Positions 1-8,472 of a stretch of DNA of 64,000 nt are shown here, piece after piece; positions within the stretch are counted from its first letter, which is position 1, and each line of letters opens with the position of its first letter. The stretch spans positions 48,489-112,488 of the forward strand of contig JAUNHW010000005.1 of NCBI GenBank assembly GCA_030523775.1, in the 5' to 3' direction. The translations under genes and the position numbers were made by a program. Under the pieces are notes generated by a model. That model was not told where the DNA came from. It saw only the letters and a program-made list of their open reading frames with translations, and searched no databases. Source of the DNA: Akkermansia sp. (GTDB taxonomy: Bacteria > Verrucomicrobiota > Verrucomicrobiia > Verrucomicrobiales > Akkermansiaceae).

Positions 1-267
1 AACTTCAAGGACATGAAGGAGATGATGGGCGGCAAGGGCAAGATGGGCGGCATGATGCGGCAGATGATGAAGGGCGCGGGCAAGGGCGCTTCCAAGGGTA
101 TGCCGGATATGGCTTCCCTCATGAACGGGGCCGGCGGGGAGATGCCCGATATGTCCCAGATGCCGGACCTCACCTCGCTCGTGGGCATGGGTGGCGGAGG
201 CGGCGGAAAGATGCCGCAGCCGCGCGGGCTCGGCGCGTTCACCGGCCTATTCCGCAAGCGCAGATGA
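1..267 (+). CDS. ffh: Signal recognition particle protein Ffh, C-terminal part (5' end outside window)
   Basis: The frame is open from base 1, so the gene starts upstream of the window; 88 codons are visible. They encode a Met-, Gly- and Lys-rich tail (for example KEMMGGKGKMGGMMRQMMKG), which is the typical end of the Ffh M domain. In the family this domain binds 4.5S RNA and cradles signal sequences with its methionine side chains during co-translational targeting. The stop overlaps the ATG of the next gene (ATGA). The NG GTPase domain is not in view, so the call rests on composition and motif style. Confidence 0.75.
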   Translation, partial: NFKDMKEMMGGKGKMGGMMRQMMKGAGKGASKGMPDMASLMNGAGGEMPDMSQMPDLTSLVGMGGGGGGKMPQPRGLGAFTGLFRKRR

Positions 268-1847
268 AACTTGTTGCCACAGCCCTGGCGGCGGCAGCCG
301 CACTCTGCAGCATGGCGCACGCGCTGGTGGCGCGGGACGTGGTGGTGGTGTACAACGCGGATTCCCCGCTGAGCAAGCGCTGCACGGAGGCATACTGCGC
401 CAAGCGTTCCATTCCCCTGGAGAATGTGGTGGGGCTGCACGGCGTGAAGGCGGCGGATATCTCCCGCCCGGACTACAACCACCTGGTGATGGAACCGCTG
501 ATGATGGAGGCGCGCGTGCGCGGCTGGCGCTGGCCCGCCAACCCCAAGATGCCGGGGCGCCGCATGGCGGCTATCCTGCTCATGCCGGATATGCCCCTGC
601 GCGTGCAGTCTGCCGCCAACCTGCCCAAGCAGTTCGCCGGCAGCGGCAACAACAGCGCCTCCCTGGATTCAGAGCTCATGGGGCTCGGCTCCCTCTACCC
701 CCTCGGCGGTCCCCTGGGCAACCCCGCCTACAAGAAGGACGGCAACATCAGCGACTATGATGCCCACGTGCTCTCCGTCTGCCGTATCGATGCGCCCGAC
801 GAGGCCACCATCATGCGCATGATCAACGACCCCGCGGAGGTGGAGCGGCGCGGCCTCTGGGGCTGGGCCGTGGTGGACCAGGGCGGACCCTACCCGGAGG
901 GCGACACCATGTTCAAGGCGGCTGCATCCTACGCCAAGGTGCAGGGGTTCCCGCTGTTCTACGAGACCTCCAAACAGACCATCGGCGCGGATTTCCCGCT
1001 CATGGACCACGTGGCCGTGTACTGGGGCTGGTACAACGAGCGCCCCAACGGCCCCTTCGCCCGCTCCGCACCGCAGTTCCGCTTTGAAAAGGGCGCCGTG
1101 GCCTACCACCTGCACTCGTTCAGCGCGCTCTCCGTCAAGAGCCCGGACCAGTGGGTGTGCGCCCTGCTGCAGCGCGGTGCCGCCGTTACCGCCGGAAACG
1201 TGGCGGAGCCGTACCTCGGCGGCTGCCTGAACCCGGAAATCTTTTTCGCGCGCCTGCTGCGCGGCTACACCGTGGCGGAGGCCGCGCTCATGGCCACCCC
1301 CGCCACCTCCTGGCAGGGCGTGGTGCTCGGCGATCCCCTCTACCGTCCCTTTGCCGCCCGCAAGGCCGCCAATGCAGGTTTGAACGCCTACACGCAGTGG
1401 CGGGAGATGTACGCCAAGGGCTCCGCCAACGTGGGCTCCATGGAGAGCCTGGTCACTTCCCGCCTGCGCACGCCGGATGCCCCCGTGCTGGCGGAGGCCT
1501 TTGCCTGGTACTGCACGGAAAACGCCCGCATGGACAAGGCTGCGGAGTATTTCCGCATGGCCGCGCAGCTCTCCCAAACACCGCGTGATTGGACCCGCAA
1601 CACGCTCATGCAAATCACCGTGGAATACGTGCGCGGTGAAAAGGCCGTGGCGGAATCCCTTATGAAGCGCATGCTGGAGCAGACCCTCTCTTCCCCCTAC
1701 CGCAAGGCCATTGAGCAAACCGCCGACACCGTGGTGGAGGAACGCCGCAAGGCCCGCGCCGCAGAGGCCGCCGCCAGGGCCAAGGCCGCCCAAGAGGCCG
1801 CCAAGGCAAAACAGGCTGCCCAAGAGGCCAAGAAGGCCAAGAAATGA
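264..1847 (+). CDS. TIGR03790 family secreted protein
   Basis: A 527-residue protein with a signal peptide (about residues 1-20, ending SMAHA). The mature start, with VVVVYNADSPLSKRC and a following KRSIPLENVVGL, is the typical opening of the TIGR03790 family seen in Verrucomicrobia, Planctomycetes and some Proteobacteria. Its biochemical role is not established. The last 45 residues or so are Ala/Lys/Arg/Glu-rich and should form a helical, positively charged tail. It starts inside the ffh stop codon, so it is probably translationally coupled to ffh. Its stop directly abuts the stop of convergent mutY with no bases between. Confidence 0.7.
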   Translation: MKLVATALAAAAALCSMAHALVARDVVVVYNADSPLSKRCTEAYCAKRSIPLENVVGLHGVKAADISRPDYNHLVMEPLMMEARVRGWRWPANPKMPGRRMAAILLMPDMPLRVQSAANLPKQFAGSGNNSASLDSELMGLGSLYPLGGPLGNPAYKKDGNISDYDAHVLSVCRIDAPDEATIMRMINDPAEVERRGLWGWAVVDQGGPYPEGDTMFKAAASYAKVQGFPLFYETSKQTIGADFPLMDHVAVYWGWYNERPNGPFARSAPQFRFEKGAVAYHLHSFSALSVKSPDQWVCALLQRGAAVTAGNVAEPYLGGCLNPEIFFARLLRGYTVAEAALMATPATSWQGVVLGDPLYRPFAARKAANAGLNAYTQWREMYAKGSANVGSMESLVTSRLRTPDAPVLAEAFAWYCTENARMDKAAEYFRMAAQLSQTPRDWTRNTLMQITVEYVRGEKAVAESLMKRMLEQTLSSPYRKAIEQTADTVVEERRKARAAEAAARAKAAQEAAKAKQAAQEAKKAKK

Positions 1848-2837
1848 TTACGCCCCCACGCCGAGTTTGAGCAGGATTTTGCGGTCCGGGGAGGCCAGGG
1901 GGGCTTGGGGCAGCTCTTGCAGTGGGATGTAGGTTTCGCCCGTGCGGGGGCGGGTGCCCCTTGCCGCGCGGTGGAGGTGGCGGGTGACCTTGTAGCGGGT
2001 GACGCTGTACGTCTGGTCTGCCAGGTGCTCCAGCCCCAGCACCTCTTCTTGTGAACGGCGGGGCAGGCGGAACATGCCGGCGTGGCGCCGGCCCTCCGCC
2101 TGGCGTTCCAGCAGGATGCCGCGCCCGGTGATGTGCAGGATATCCCAGTGTTCCAGTGCGGTGGCCTTTTTCCGGGGCTGCTTCACGGGCAGTTGCTCCG
2201 GGTGCTCTGCGCGGCACCAGGAGCGGATGGGGCAGAGCAGGCATTGCGGTTCCCGCGCGGTGCACACCAGCTGGCCCAGCTCCATGAGCGCGGAGTTGTA
2301 CGCGCGCGGGTCCGTGGGGTGCACCAGCGCGGCCGCCAGCTCCCACTGCTCCCTGCGCCCGGCGGGGGAATCCACGGGGGTGCGGCTGTTGCACACGCGG
2401 GCGAACACGCGCGCCACGTTGGCATCCACCAGCGGGGCCGGGCGGTTGAAGGCGAAGCTCAGCACCGCGCCCGCCGTGTAGTCTCCTATGCCGGGCAGGG
2501 CGCGGATGGCTTCCTCCTCCGCAGGGAACACGCCGCCGTGGTGCTGCACGATGGCCTGTGCGGCGGCGCGCAGCGAGCGCACGCGGCGGTAGTAGCCCAG
2601 CCCCTCCCAGGAGCGCAGCGCAGTCTCCTCCGTGGCTTCCGCCAGCGCCTGCGGCGTGGGGAAGCGGCGCATCCACGCCTCGTAGCGCCCCAGCACGGTG
2701 GGTATGGTGGTTTGCTGCAGCATGATTTCGCTCACCAGGATGGCCCACGGGTCTGCCGTTCGCCGCCAGGGGTAGTCGCGACCGTTGGCATGGAACCAAT
2801 CCACCAGCGCTTGCGGAATGGGGCGGAGGTCCTGCAT
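1848..2837 (-). CDS. mutY: A/G-specific adenine glycosylase MutY
   Basis: A 329-residue base-excision repair enzyme that removes adenine mispaired with 8-oxoguanine. Key residues fall at the E. coli positions: Glu37 in SEIMLQQT, the helix-hairpin-helix LPGIGDYTAGAV (114-125), catalytic Asp138 in VDANV, and the [4Fe-4S] ligands Cys192, 199, 202 and 208 (C-x6-C-x2-C-x5-C). The C-terminal part (about 215-329) fits the NUDIX-like domain that reads 8-oxoG. It starts 3 bases after the stop of the upstream SulP gene and is probably co-transcribed with it. Confidence 0.97.
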   Translation of the reverse strand: MQDLRPIPQALVDWFHANGRDYPWRRTADPWAILVSEIMLQQTTIPTVLGRYEAWMRRFPTPQALAEATEETALRSWEGLGYYRRVRSLRAAAQAIVQHHGGVFPAEEEAIRALPGIGDYTAGAVLSFAFNRPAPLVDANVARVFARVCNSRTPVDSPAGRREQWELAAALVHPTDPRAYNSALMELGQLVCTAREPQCLLCPIRSWCRAEHPEQLPVKQPRKKATALEHWDILHITGRGILLERQAEGRRHAGMFRLPRRSQEEVLGLEHLADQTYSVTRYKVTRHLHRAARGTRPRTGETYIPLQELPQAPLASPDRKILLKLGVGA

Positions 2838-2840
2838 GGT

Positions 2841-4688
2841 TTACGCGGGTTCGTTGGTGCGGGTGGTGTAGATGGAGATGTCCGCCTTTTGGTCGCCCAG
2901 CAGCTGTTGGGCGCGCAGGAGTGCGCGGCGGGTGGACATGTTGGGGTTCTTGGGCTCCACCAGGAAGATGTTGCTCTCACCCTTGGCGCAGCCCTCCTGC
3001 AGCAGGGCGAGCACGCCGCTCTTGCGCAGGATGCGGTACACCTCCCGGCTGGCGCCGGAGATGATGAGGTGGCGCCCCTCCTCGCGGATGAACTTGATGA
3101 GCTCTTCCAGCGCGCACACGGAGGTGGCGTCCAGGTTGCGGGCATTGCGCATGCGCAGCACCACCACGGCCAGGGTGGGGTCCTCTGCAATGCGCGCCAC
3201 CTGCTTGCGGAAGAGGTCCGCCGCGCCGAAGAAGAGGTCGCCCTCCACGTGAACGATGGAGACCTGCGGCAGGCGGTCCGCCTTGTCCCCCAGCTTCATG
3301 AGCGTGCCTTCGCCGTCGATGGTGTACTCCACCAGCTCCGGCTTGGCGGCCTTGCGCAGGAAGAGGGAGACGGAGAGCACCACGCCCACGAAGATGGCGA
3401 TGTGCAGCGGCAGCATGAGCGCCGCCAGGAAGGTGATGATGAGCACGGTGGCATCCCCCGGTGTGGAGCGGTAGCAGATGCGCAGCAGCTTGCGGTCGAA
3501 CAGGGAAACCGCGTTCGCCAGCACCAGCGCCGCCAGCACGCTGTGCGGTATGCGCGAAATCAGCGGGAACCCCGCCAGCAGCAGCGTGATGCCCAGGCAG
3601 ATGAGCCCGCAGTACACGCCGGAGAAGCGCGTGGCCGCGCCGGAGTTGTAGTTGAGCGCGGAGCGCGTGAGCGAGGCGGAGCAGGGCAGGGATGTGGTGA
3701 AGGAGGACGCGATGTTGGCCATGCCCACGGCAAAGGTGTCCTGGTTGAGGTTGAGCGGCTCCCCGGTCTTGGCGGAGATGGTTTTGCTCATCACGGTCTG
3801 CTCCAGCGTGGAGAGGAAGGCAATGCCGATGACGATGGGGAAGAGCTCCACGAAATGGCCGGGCAGGGCGGCCACCTCCGGCGCGCGGCAGGTGAGGTCG
3901 CTGAAGGTGAAATCGCGCAGCATGCGCACACCTGCAAAGCTGCCGCCGGCCCACGGCTGGCTGAGCACCCAGTTGAGCGCGCTCATCACCACCAGAATCA
4001 CCGCAAAGGTGGGCAGCGCGCGGAAATGTTTCTTCAATGGGATGAAGAGCAGGAAGGAGAGCCCGCCCAGCACCATGGGCTGCCACTGCACCAGGTCCAG
4101 GTGCTGCACGATGGCCGTGGTCATGGACAGGAATGAGCTGCCGGCGTTCACATCGTTGATGCCCAGCACGTACCGCAGCTGGGAGGCGATGATGAGCGTG
4201 GCCGCGCCGGTGATGTAGCCCACCAGCACGCTGCGGCTCACAAACTGCAGCATCTCCGTGGCCTTCACGAACGCTCCCGCCACGCATGCCAGCCCCGCCA
4301 GGAACACAATGAGCGGCACGTATACCGCCGGGTTCCCCTGTATCACCGGGGAGGCCGCCAGGAAAAAGCTCGCCAGCATGAACGCCGTGGCATTGCTCGG
4401 CCCGCTCACCGTCAGGCTGCACCGCGTGAACAGCGGCGCAAAGAACGTGCCCACCGTGGCCGCCATGATGCCGTAGATGCTGTCCAGCCCGGCCATGGCT
4501 GCAAAGGCCATGCCCTGCGGCAGCCCCACCAGCGCCACATCCGTGGCCGCCTTCAAATCATGCCCGGCCTTGGCCCAGGTGTAGCCCTTGAAAGCGCGGC
4601 GCACGGGCAGGGGGTCCACCATGCCCTGTGTCGCGAAGCTCCGCAGGCTCTTCCAGCCAGCGCGCAGCCTGTATGCCGCCATACTCAT
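2841..4688 (-). CDS. SulP family anion transporter with STAS domain
   Basis: A 615-residue inner-membrane protein. The N-terminal 430 residues hold many hydrophobic segments with the SulP signature region around GLPQGMAFAAMAGLDSIYG and VSGPSNATAFM. The C-terminal 120 residues form a STAS domain (core VVLRMRNARNLDATSVCALEEL). Members move sulfate, bicarbonate or other anions; the substrate cannot be read from sequence. The start at 4688 lies 8 bases after a TACAAT box. It is the first gene of a likely two-gene unit with mutY. Confidence 0.9.
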   Translation of the reverse strand: MSMAAYRLRAGWKSLRSFATQGMVDPLPVRRAFKGYTWAKAGHDLKAATDVALVGLPQGMAFAAMAGLDSIYGIMAATVGTFFAPLFTRCSLTVSGPSNATAFMLASFFLAASPVIQGNPAVYVPLIVFLAGLACVAGAFVKATEMLQFVSRSVLVGYITGAATLIIASQLRYVLGINDVNAGSSFLSMTTAIVQHLDLVQWQPMVLGGLSFLLFIPLKKHFRALPTFAVILVVMSALNWVLSQPWAGGSFAGVRMLRDFTFSDLTCRAPEVAALPGHFVELFPIVIGIAFLSTLEQTVMSKTISAKTGEPLNLNQDTFAVGMANIASSFTTSLPCSASLTRSALNYNSGAATRFSGVYCGLICLGITLLLAGFPLISRIPHSVLAALVLANAVSLFDRKLLRICYRSTPGDATVLIITFLAALMLPLHIAIFVGVVLSVSLFLRKAAKPELVEYTIDGEGTLMKLGDKADRLPQVSIVHVEGDLFFGAADLFRKQVARIAEDPTLAVVVLRMRNARNLDATSVCALEELIKFIREEGRHLIISGASREVYRILRKSGVLALLQEGCAKGESNIFLVEPKNPNMSTRRALLRAQQLLGDQKADISIYTTRTNEPA

Positions 4689-4726
4689 TGGCGGTCATTG
4701 TACCACACGCCGCACGCGCCTTTCAA
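4689..4726 (-). promoter_or_regulatory. Promoter of the SulP gene, leaderless type
   Basis: On the minus strand: -35 TTGAAA (4721-4726), 18-bp spacer, -10 TACAAT (4697-4702), then 8 bases to the ATG at 4688. A start site about 7 bases after the -10 would leave almost no 5' leader. Confidence 0.65.
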
Positions 4727-4774
4727 GACGGAACTTGAACGGGAGAAAGAATCTGTGTACGCCCGCGGATTCCC

Positions 4775-6064
4775 CTATTTCTTCTCCATGCGGCATTCGC
4801 CGGAGCAGCCGAACCAGCCGTCACGGCATTCGGCGGTGAGCCACACCTCCACCTTGTCGCCCTTCTTGACGGCGGGTACCTTGAAGGTGACCTTCTTGGT
4901 GTCCTTATCGGGCGCGGCATCGGCCTTGGCTACCTCCTTGCCGTTGACGACGAGGCGGAAGTTGCGGGTGATGAGGCGTCCGTTCTCGTGGGGGACGAGC
5001 TCAAACTCGTAGGTGCCGGCACCGTCCATGCACTTGCTGTTCACCAGCACGTGCCAGTCTTTCTCGAAGTTGTGGGTCTGGTCGCCGGGGTTGTAGAACA
5101 TGCCCTCAATCACTGTGAATGACTCTGGGTCCCAGTAGTGGTGGTACTTGGCGGCGCCGATGCCGTACTGGCTCTTGGGGTTGAGCTTCACGCAGTCCGC
5201 CAGTGCCTTGAGCAGCAGCTTGCGGTCCTTCTCGTCCTTGGTGGCCTTGAACTTCTCGCGGTAGACGTATGCGAGGCCTGCGAGCCACTGCTGGCGGGTT
5301 TCCGTGAGAGCCTTGTTGCCCTTGTCCATGCCGGAGAGGCGCATGGTGCTCTGCACGTAGCGCACGGCATCGTCAAACTTGCGTGCGCCGTCCTTGAGCT
5401 TGCCGTCCGGCCCGCCGTTGAGGGTGTTGTTGATTTCCCTGTACATGGCCTGGTGGTCCATGGCAAAGAGGGCGCGCATACCGGTTTCGTTCTTGGGGTC
5501 CTTCTGGTTGATGATTCTGGTGAGCTCCTTGTGGCGGCGCGCATCCGCGTATGGAATGAGCTTGAGTGCGGCGCCGGCGGCCTCTGCGCCCTCCCTGCCG
5601 CCGCGGTCACGGGCGGTGGCGGCGTGCTTCATGAACTGAGGGGCCTTGGCGGCCAGGGCGGCCACGTCCTTGGCGAGCCCCTCCGGCTGGCGCACGTCCT
5701 TGCCGTTCCAGGAAGCCATGAAGGTGCCGTCCGGCGCCAGGAGCACGGCTGCGGGCAGGTCGTACTGCTCAATGCCGAGTTCGTCCTGCATCTTGCGGCG
5801 GTCGTCGCTCTTCTGGCCTGTCTTGTCGTTGAACTGACCGAAGATGACGGGCAGGTTGCCCTGCGCGGCGAGTTTCTCCCAGACGGAAACCACGGAGGAG
5901 CAGTTCTGCATCCAGTCTGAACCGTACCAGAGGATGAGGGCGGGCTTGTTTTCGCTCTTGGCCTGCTGCTTGACCTGGCGCACATCCGGGAAGGATGCGG
6001 TGGCGGCGAATGCCGGCGCGAGCGTGGCGAGCAGGAGGCTGATGGTGATGAAGTGCTTGAACAT
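4775..6064 (-). CDS. Secreted thioredoxin-fold protein lacking the first redox cysteine
   Basis: A 429-residue exported protein with signal peptide (1-20, ending PAFAA). Residues 28-140 look like a thioredoxin-fold domain: LILWYGSDWMQNC sits where thioredoxins have WCxxC, and LPAAVLLAPDGTF resembles the strand after the cis-proline. The first cysteine is Met52, leaving only Cys55, so dithiol redox chemistry is unlikely. The rest is helical with a C-terminal domain rich in Lys and four late cysteines (ECRDGWFGCSGECRMEKK). Function unknown. It ends 12 bases from, and runs in the same direction as, the transglutaminase-like gene upstream. Confidence 0.6.
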   Translation of the reverse strand: MFKHFITISLLLATLAPAFAATASFPDVRQVKQQAKSENKPALILWYGSDWMQNCSSVVSVWEKLAAQGNLPVIFGQFNDKTGQKSDDRRKMQDELGIEQYDLPAAVLLAPDGTFMASWNGKDVRQPEGLAKDVAALAAKAPQFMKHAATARDRGGREGAEAAGAALKLIPYADARRHKELTRIINQKDPKNETGMRALFAMDHQAMYREINNTLNGGPDGKLKDGARKFDDAVRYVQSTMRLSGMDKGNKALTETRQQWLAGLAYVYREKFKATKDEKDRKLLLKALADCVKLNPKSQYGIGAAKYHHYWDPESFTVIEGMFYNPGDQTHNFEKDWHVLVNSKCMDGAGTYEFELVPHENGRLITRNFRLVVNGKEVAKADAAPDKDTKKVTFKVPAVKKGDKVEVWLTAECRDGWFGCSGECRMEKK

Positions 6065-6076
6065 GGCGTTGACTCC

Positions 6077-8311
6077 TTATTTGGTGAAGATGAGGAAGTG
6101 GGAGATGTGGGCGAACTCCGGCTGCGGGTTGTCGAATTCGATGCGCACCCACTTGGCCTGGGTGCCGGGCTTGAATTTCACCACCCATTCGGAGGGCATG
6201 TTGTCGGTCTTCTCCTGGTCGAACCAGGTGGCGCCGTCTGAGCTGGTGGCAATGGTGGCGCGTTTCATGCGGCCCTCGTTGCCGTTCACCTTGCGGATGA
6301 GGCAGCCGGTGACCGTCTGCCTGTTGTCCAGCTCCACAATCATGTGCGGGCGCGCCTCCCTGTCCGTGTGGCAGCGGCCGCCCTGCGGGGTCATCACCCC
6401 GGCGTGCGCCAGCGGATCGTCGAACCCGCTGGTGGTGGACATGCGGAAGAGCACGCCCTGTGCCAGCTTGGGCAGCTGTGTTTTGAGAGCGGGCGGGTTG
6501 GCATCCGGCTTGCAGGTTTTCACGGCTGCAGTGGTCAGCGCGGAGAATGCGGCGGCGGAGCGGGCCTGTTCCGCCGCCACAATGGCCTTTCCGTACGCCT
6601 GGTGCATTTTCTTGTTGCGTTCCGCGCCGCCGTCACCGCTTCCCGCGGCCTTGGCGGATGCCGCGGCGAAGGCCTTGTTGAACATCTCGTCCTTCCCGCT
6701 CTGCACATAGGTTTTCACGGCCCATTCCAGCACCTGGCCGAAAAGCGTGCCGTCGCCCTCGCTCATGTAGGCGGCAAAGGCATCTGTGAGCAGGCTCAGC
6801 CGCGCCTCGTCGCTCTGCAGCATGCCGGCGTGGCGGTTGATGGTGTCCTCGCACTTCACGGCCCAGGATGCGGGCGTGCCGGCCACGGTGCGGTGGATCT
6901 CCGCGAAGAGCTTGAGTTTGGAGGCATCGTCCATGGCGGCGATGGGGCCGTTGAGGTCGTCCATCATGTTGCAGGCGGCCACGCCGTGTCCCTTGTACTT
7001 GGGCAGGGTTTCCATGAGGTAGTCCAGGCACTCCTTGGGGCCCATGCCGTTCTTCACCAGGAGCGAGTGCAGCTCCTTGCGGAAGAAGGGGTGCAGGGGT
7101 GCGGCGTCCAGAGCCTGCTTCCAGGCTTCTATGGCGGCCTGGTCCTGCCCCAGGTCCTCCAGCGCGCGGGCGCGGAAGCTGGCGCGGTAGGCGCGGGCGA
7201 TTTTGGCATCGTCCTTGAAGACGGTCTCCATGAGGTTGTACGAGGTGGGGGCCTGGTTGCCGAAGATGTAGTTGTGCATGCCGCCGTCCGGCCCGCCGAA
7301 ACCGCCGGTCCATTCGCCGCGCTTCAGGCGCACGGCGTAGGCGCAGTGGCCGGGCTGGCCCACGGTGTAGGCGGGGATGCCGTGCGCCATGGCGGCCACG
7401 GTGCCGTAGTGGGAGAGCGCGCCGCAGACGCCGCCGTTGCGCTGGGTGGCCTCCGCCCAGCTCTCATCGCTGAACGGCAGGTTGTACTCGCCGCTCTGCA
7501 CGCTGTCGCCGAACTTGGAGGGGTCGGTGTACGGCGCGTGCCAGCAAGCCCAGCCGTACTGGTCCCAGGGCATGTTCACGTGCTTGAAGGCCCACTCGTA
7601 TGATTCGTCGTCCCAGTCCTGCTGGGGGATGGCCACCACGAAGCGGAGCTCCCAGGCCTTGAGCTTGCGGAAACCGGGGTAGAGCACGCCCTTGGCCTGC
7701 TGGCGCTGGAAATACTTGTAGCGGCGCACGGGGTTGTACTTGGCGGGGTCTTTCTTCTGGATGGGCACGTTCTGCCAGGTTTCGCCGCCGCCCCAGCAGG
7801 AGGCCAGCGCCACAGCCAGCGGCTTGTTCTTCACCGCGCCCTTCTCCTCCTTCCACACATCGTAGAGAATGCGCACGCCCCAATCGTTGTGGTAGGGCAC
7901 CAGGCCGCAGCCCAGGTAGGTTTCCTGCCAGTCCGCGTCCGCAAAGAAGGCTTTCAGGAATTTCAGGTGGTCCTTGTCCTTGGCGAATTCGTTGAGCACC
8001 TCCGGGGACGTGCAGTCCACCACCTCCAGCGCCATGCACAGCGCGTTCACCGTGCGGTCGTCTGTGGCATGCGTGCCCTGCAGCTCCAGCCCCGCGCGGC
8101 TTTCCGGCGTGCCGAGCTGCTTGAGCTCCGCCAGCAGGGCGGTGCGCACGGCGTTGAAATCCCCCTTGTTCAAGGCGTTTGCCACGGCCTTGGGCAAGCC
8201 TTCCTGGGCGGCCTTGGCGGCGGCGGGCGCGTTGTTGCTCTGCTCGGCAAATACCGGTGCTGTTCCCAGGGCCAACAGCCCCAGCGTGGCGATGACTGCG
8301 TTCGCGTTCAT
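6077..8311 (-). CDS. Secreted protein with transglutaminase-like core and C-terminal discoidin (F5/8C) domain
   Basis: A 744-residue protein starting at MNANAV with a signal peptide ending PVFA. In the middle, NGGVCGALSHYGTVAAMAHG followed by IPAYTVGQPGHCAYAV gives the Cys and His spacing of a transglutaminase-like cysteine hydrolase fold. A TPR-like segment follows (ARALEDLGQDQAAIEAW). The last 130 residues match an F5/8 type C domain (VTGCLIRKVNG to KWVRIEFDN), usually a carbohydrate or surface ligand module. An ATG six bases earlier (8317) is possible, but the -10 box position favours 8311. Probably co-transcribed with the thioredoxin-like gene downstream. Confidence 0.6.
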   Translation of the reverse strand: MNANAVIATLGLLALGTAPVFAEQSNNAPAAAKAAQEGLPKAVANALNKGDFNAVRTALLAELKQLGTPESRAGLELQGTHATDDRTVNALCMALEVVDCTSPEVLNEFAKDKDHLKFLKAFFADADWQETYLGCGLVPYHNDWGVRILYDVWKEEKGAVKNKPLAVALASCWGGGETWQNVPIQKKDPAKYNPVRRYKYFQRQQAKGVLYPGFRKLKAWELRFVVAIPQQDWDDESYEWAFKHVNMPWDQYGWACWHAPYTDPSKFGDSVQSGEYNLPFSDESWAEATQRNGGVCGALSHYGTVAAMAHGIPAYTVGQPGHCAYAVRLKRGEWTGGFGGPDGGMHNYIFGNQAPTSYNLMETVFKDDAKIARAYRASFRARALEDLGQDQAAIEAWKQALDAAPLHPFFRKELHSLLVKNGMGPKECLDYLMETLPKYKGHGVAACNMMDDLNGPIAAMDDASKLKLFAEIHRTVAGTPASWAVKCEDTINRHAGMLQSDEARLSLLTDAFAAYMSEGDGTLFGQVLEWAVKTYVQSGKDEMFNKAFAAASAKAAGSGDGGAERNKKMHQAYGKAIVAAEQARSAAAFSALTTAAVKTCKPDANPPALKTQLPKLAQGVLFRMSTTSGFDDPLAHAGVMTPQGGRCHTDREARPHMIVELDNRQTVTGCLIRKVNGNEGRMKRATIATSSDGATWFDQEKTDNMPSEWVVKFKPGTQAKWVRIEFDNPQPEFAHISHFLIFTK

Positions 8312-8350
8312 ACGCATACCCCTATACTCCCCGTAACCCCGCATTGTCAA
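8312..8350 (-). promoter_or_regulatory. Promoter of the transglutaminase-like gene, leaderless type
   Basis: Minus strand: -35 TTGACA (8345-8350), 18-bp spacer, -10 TATAGG (8321-8326), 9 bases to the ATG at 8311. The alternative ATG at 8317 would lie upstream of the expected transcription start. Confidence 0.65.
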
Positions 8351-8394
8351 GCCTTTTCTGAATTGGCGGCAGGTGATTCCGGGGTGATGCGGAA

Positions 8395-8427
8395 ACGGCC
8401 CGCCCGGCTGGTGGCCTGGCGGGCCGT
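8395..8427 (-). terminator. Hairpin terminator after lpxD
   Basis: A perfect 10-bp stem (8395-8404 pairing with 8418-8427) with a 13-nt loop lies 46 bases beyond the lpxD stop. The U-tract is weak (TTTCC). Confidence 0.5.
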
Positions 8428-8472
8428 GAAAATCGCTCGTTGCGCCGCGCGCAGTGTCGGATAATTCGAATC

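Noticed and set aside
2082..4136. A 684-codon plus-strand frame across mutY and the SulP gene
   Set aside because: Antisense shadow of two well-supported genes; no domain or ribosome site. The same applies to the long plus-strand frame 15388-18396.
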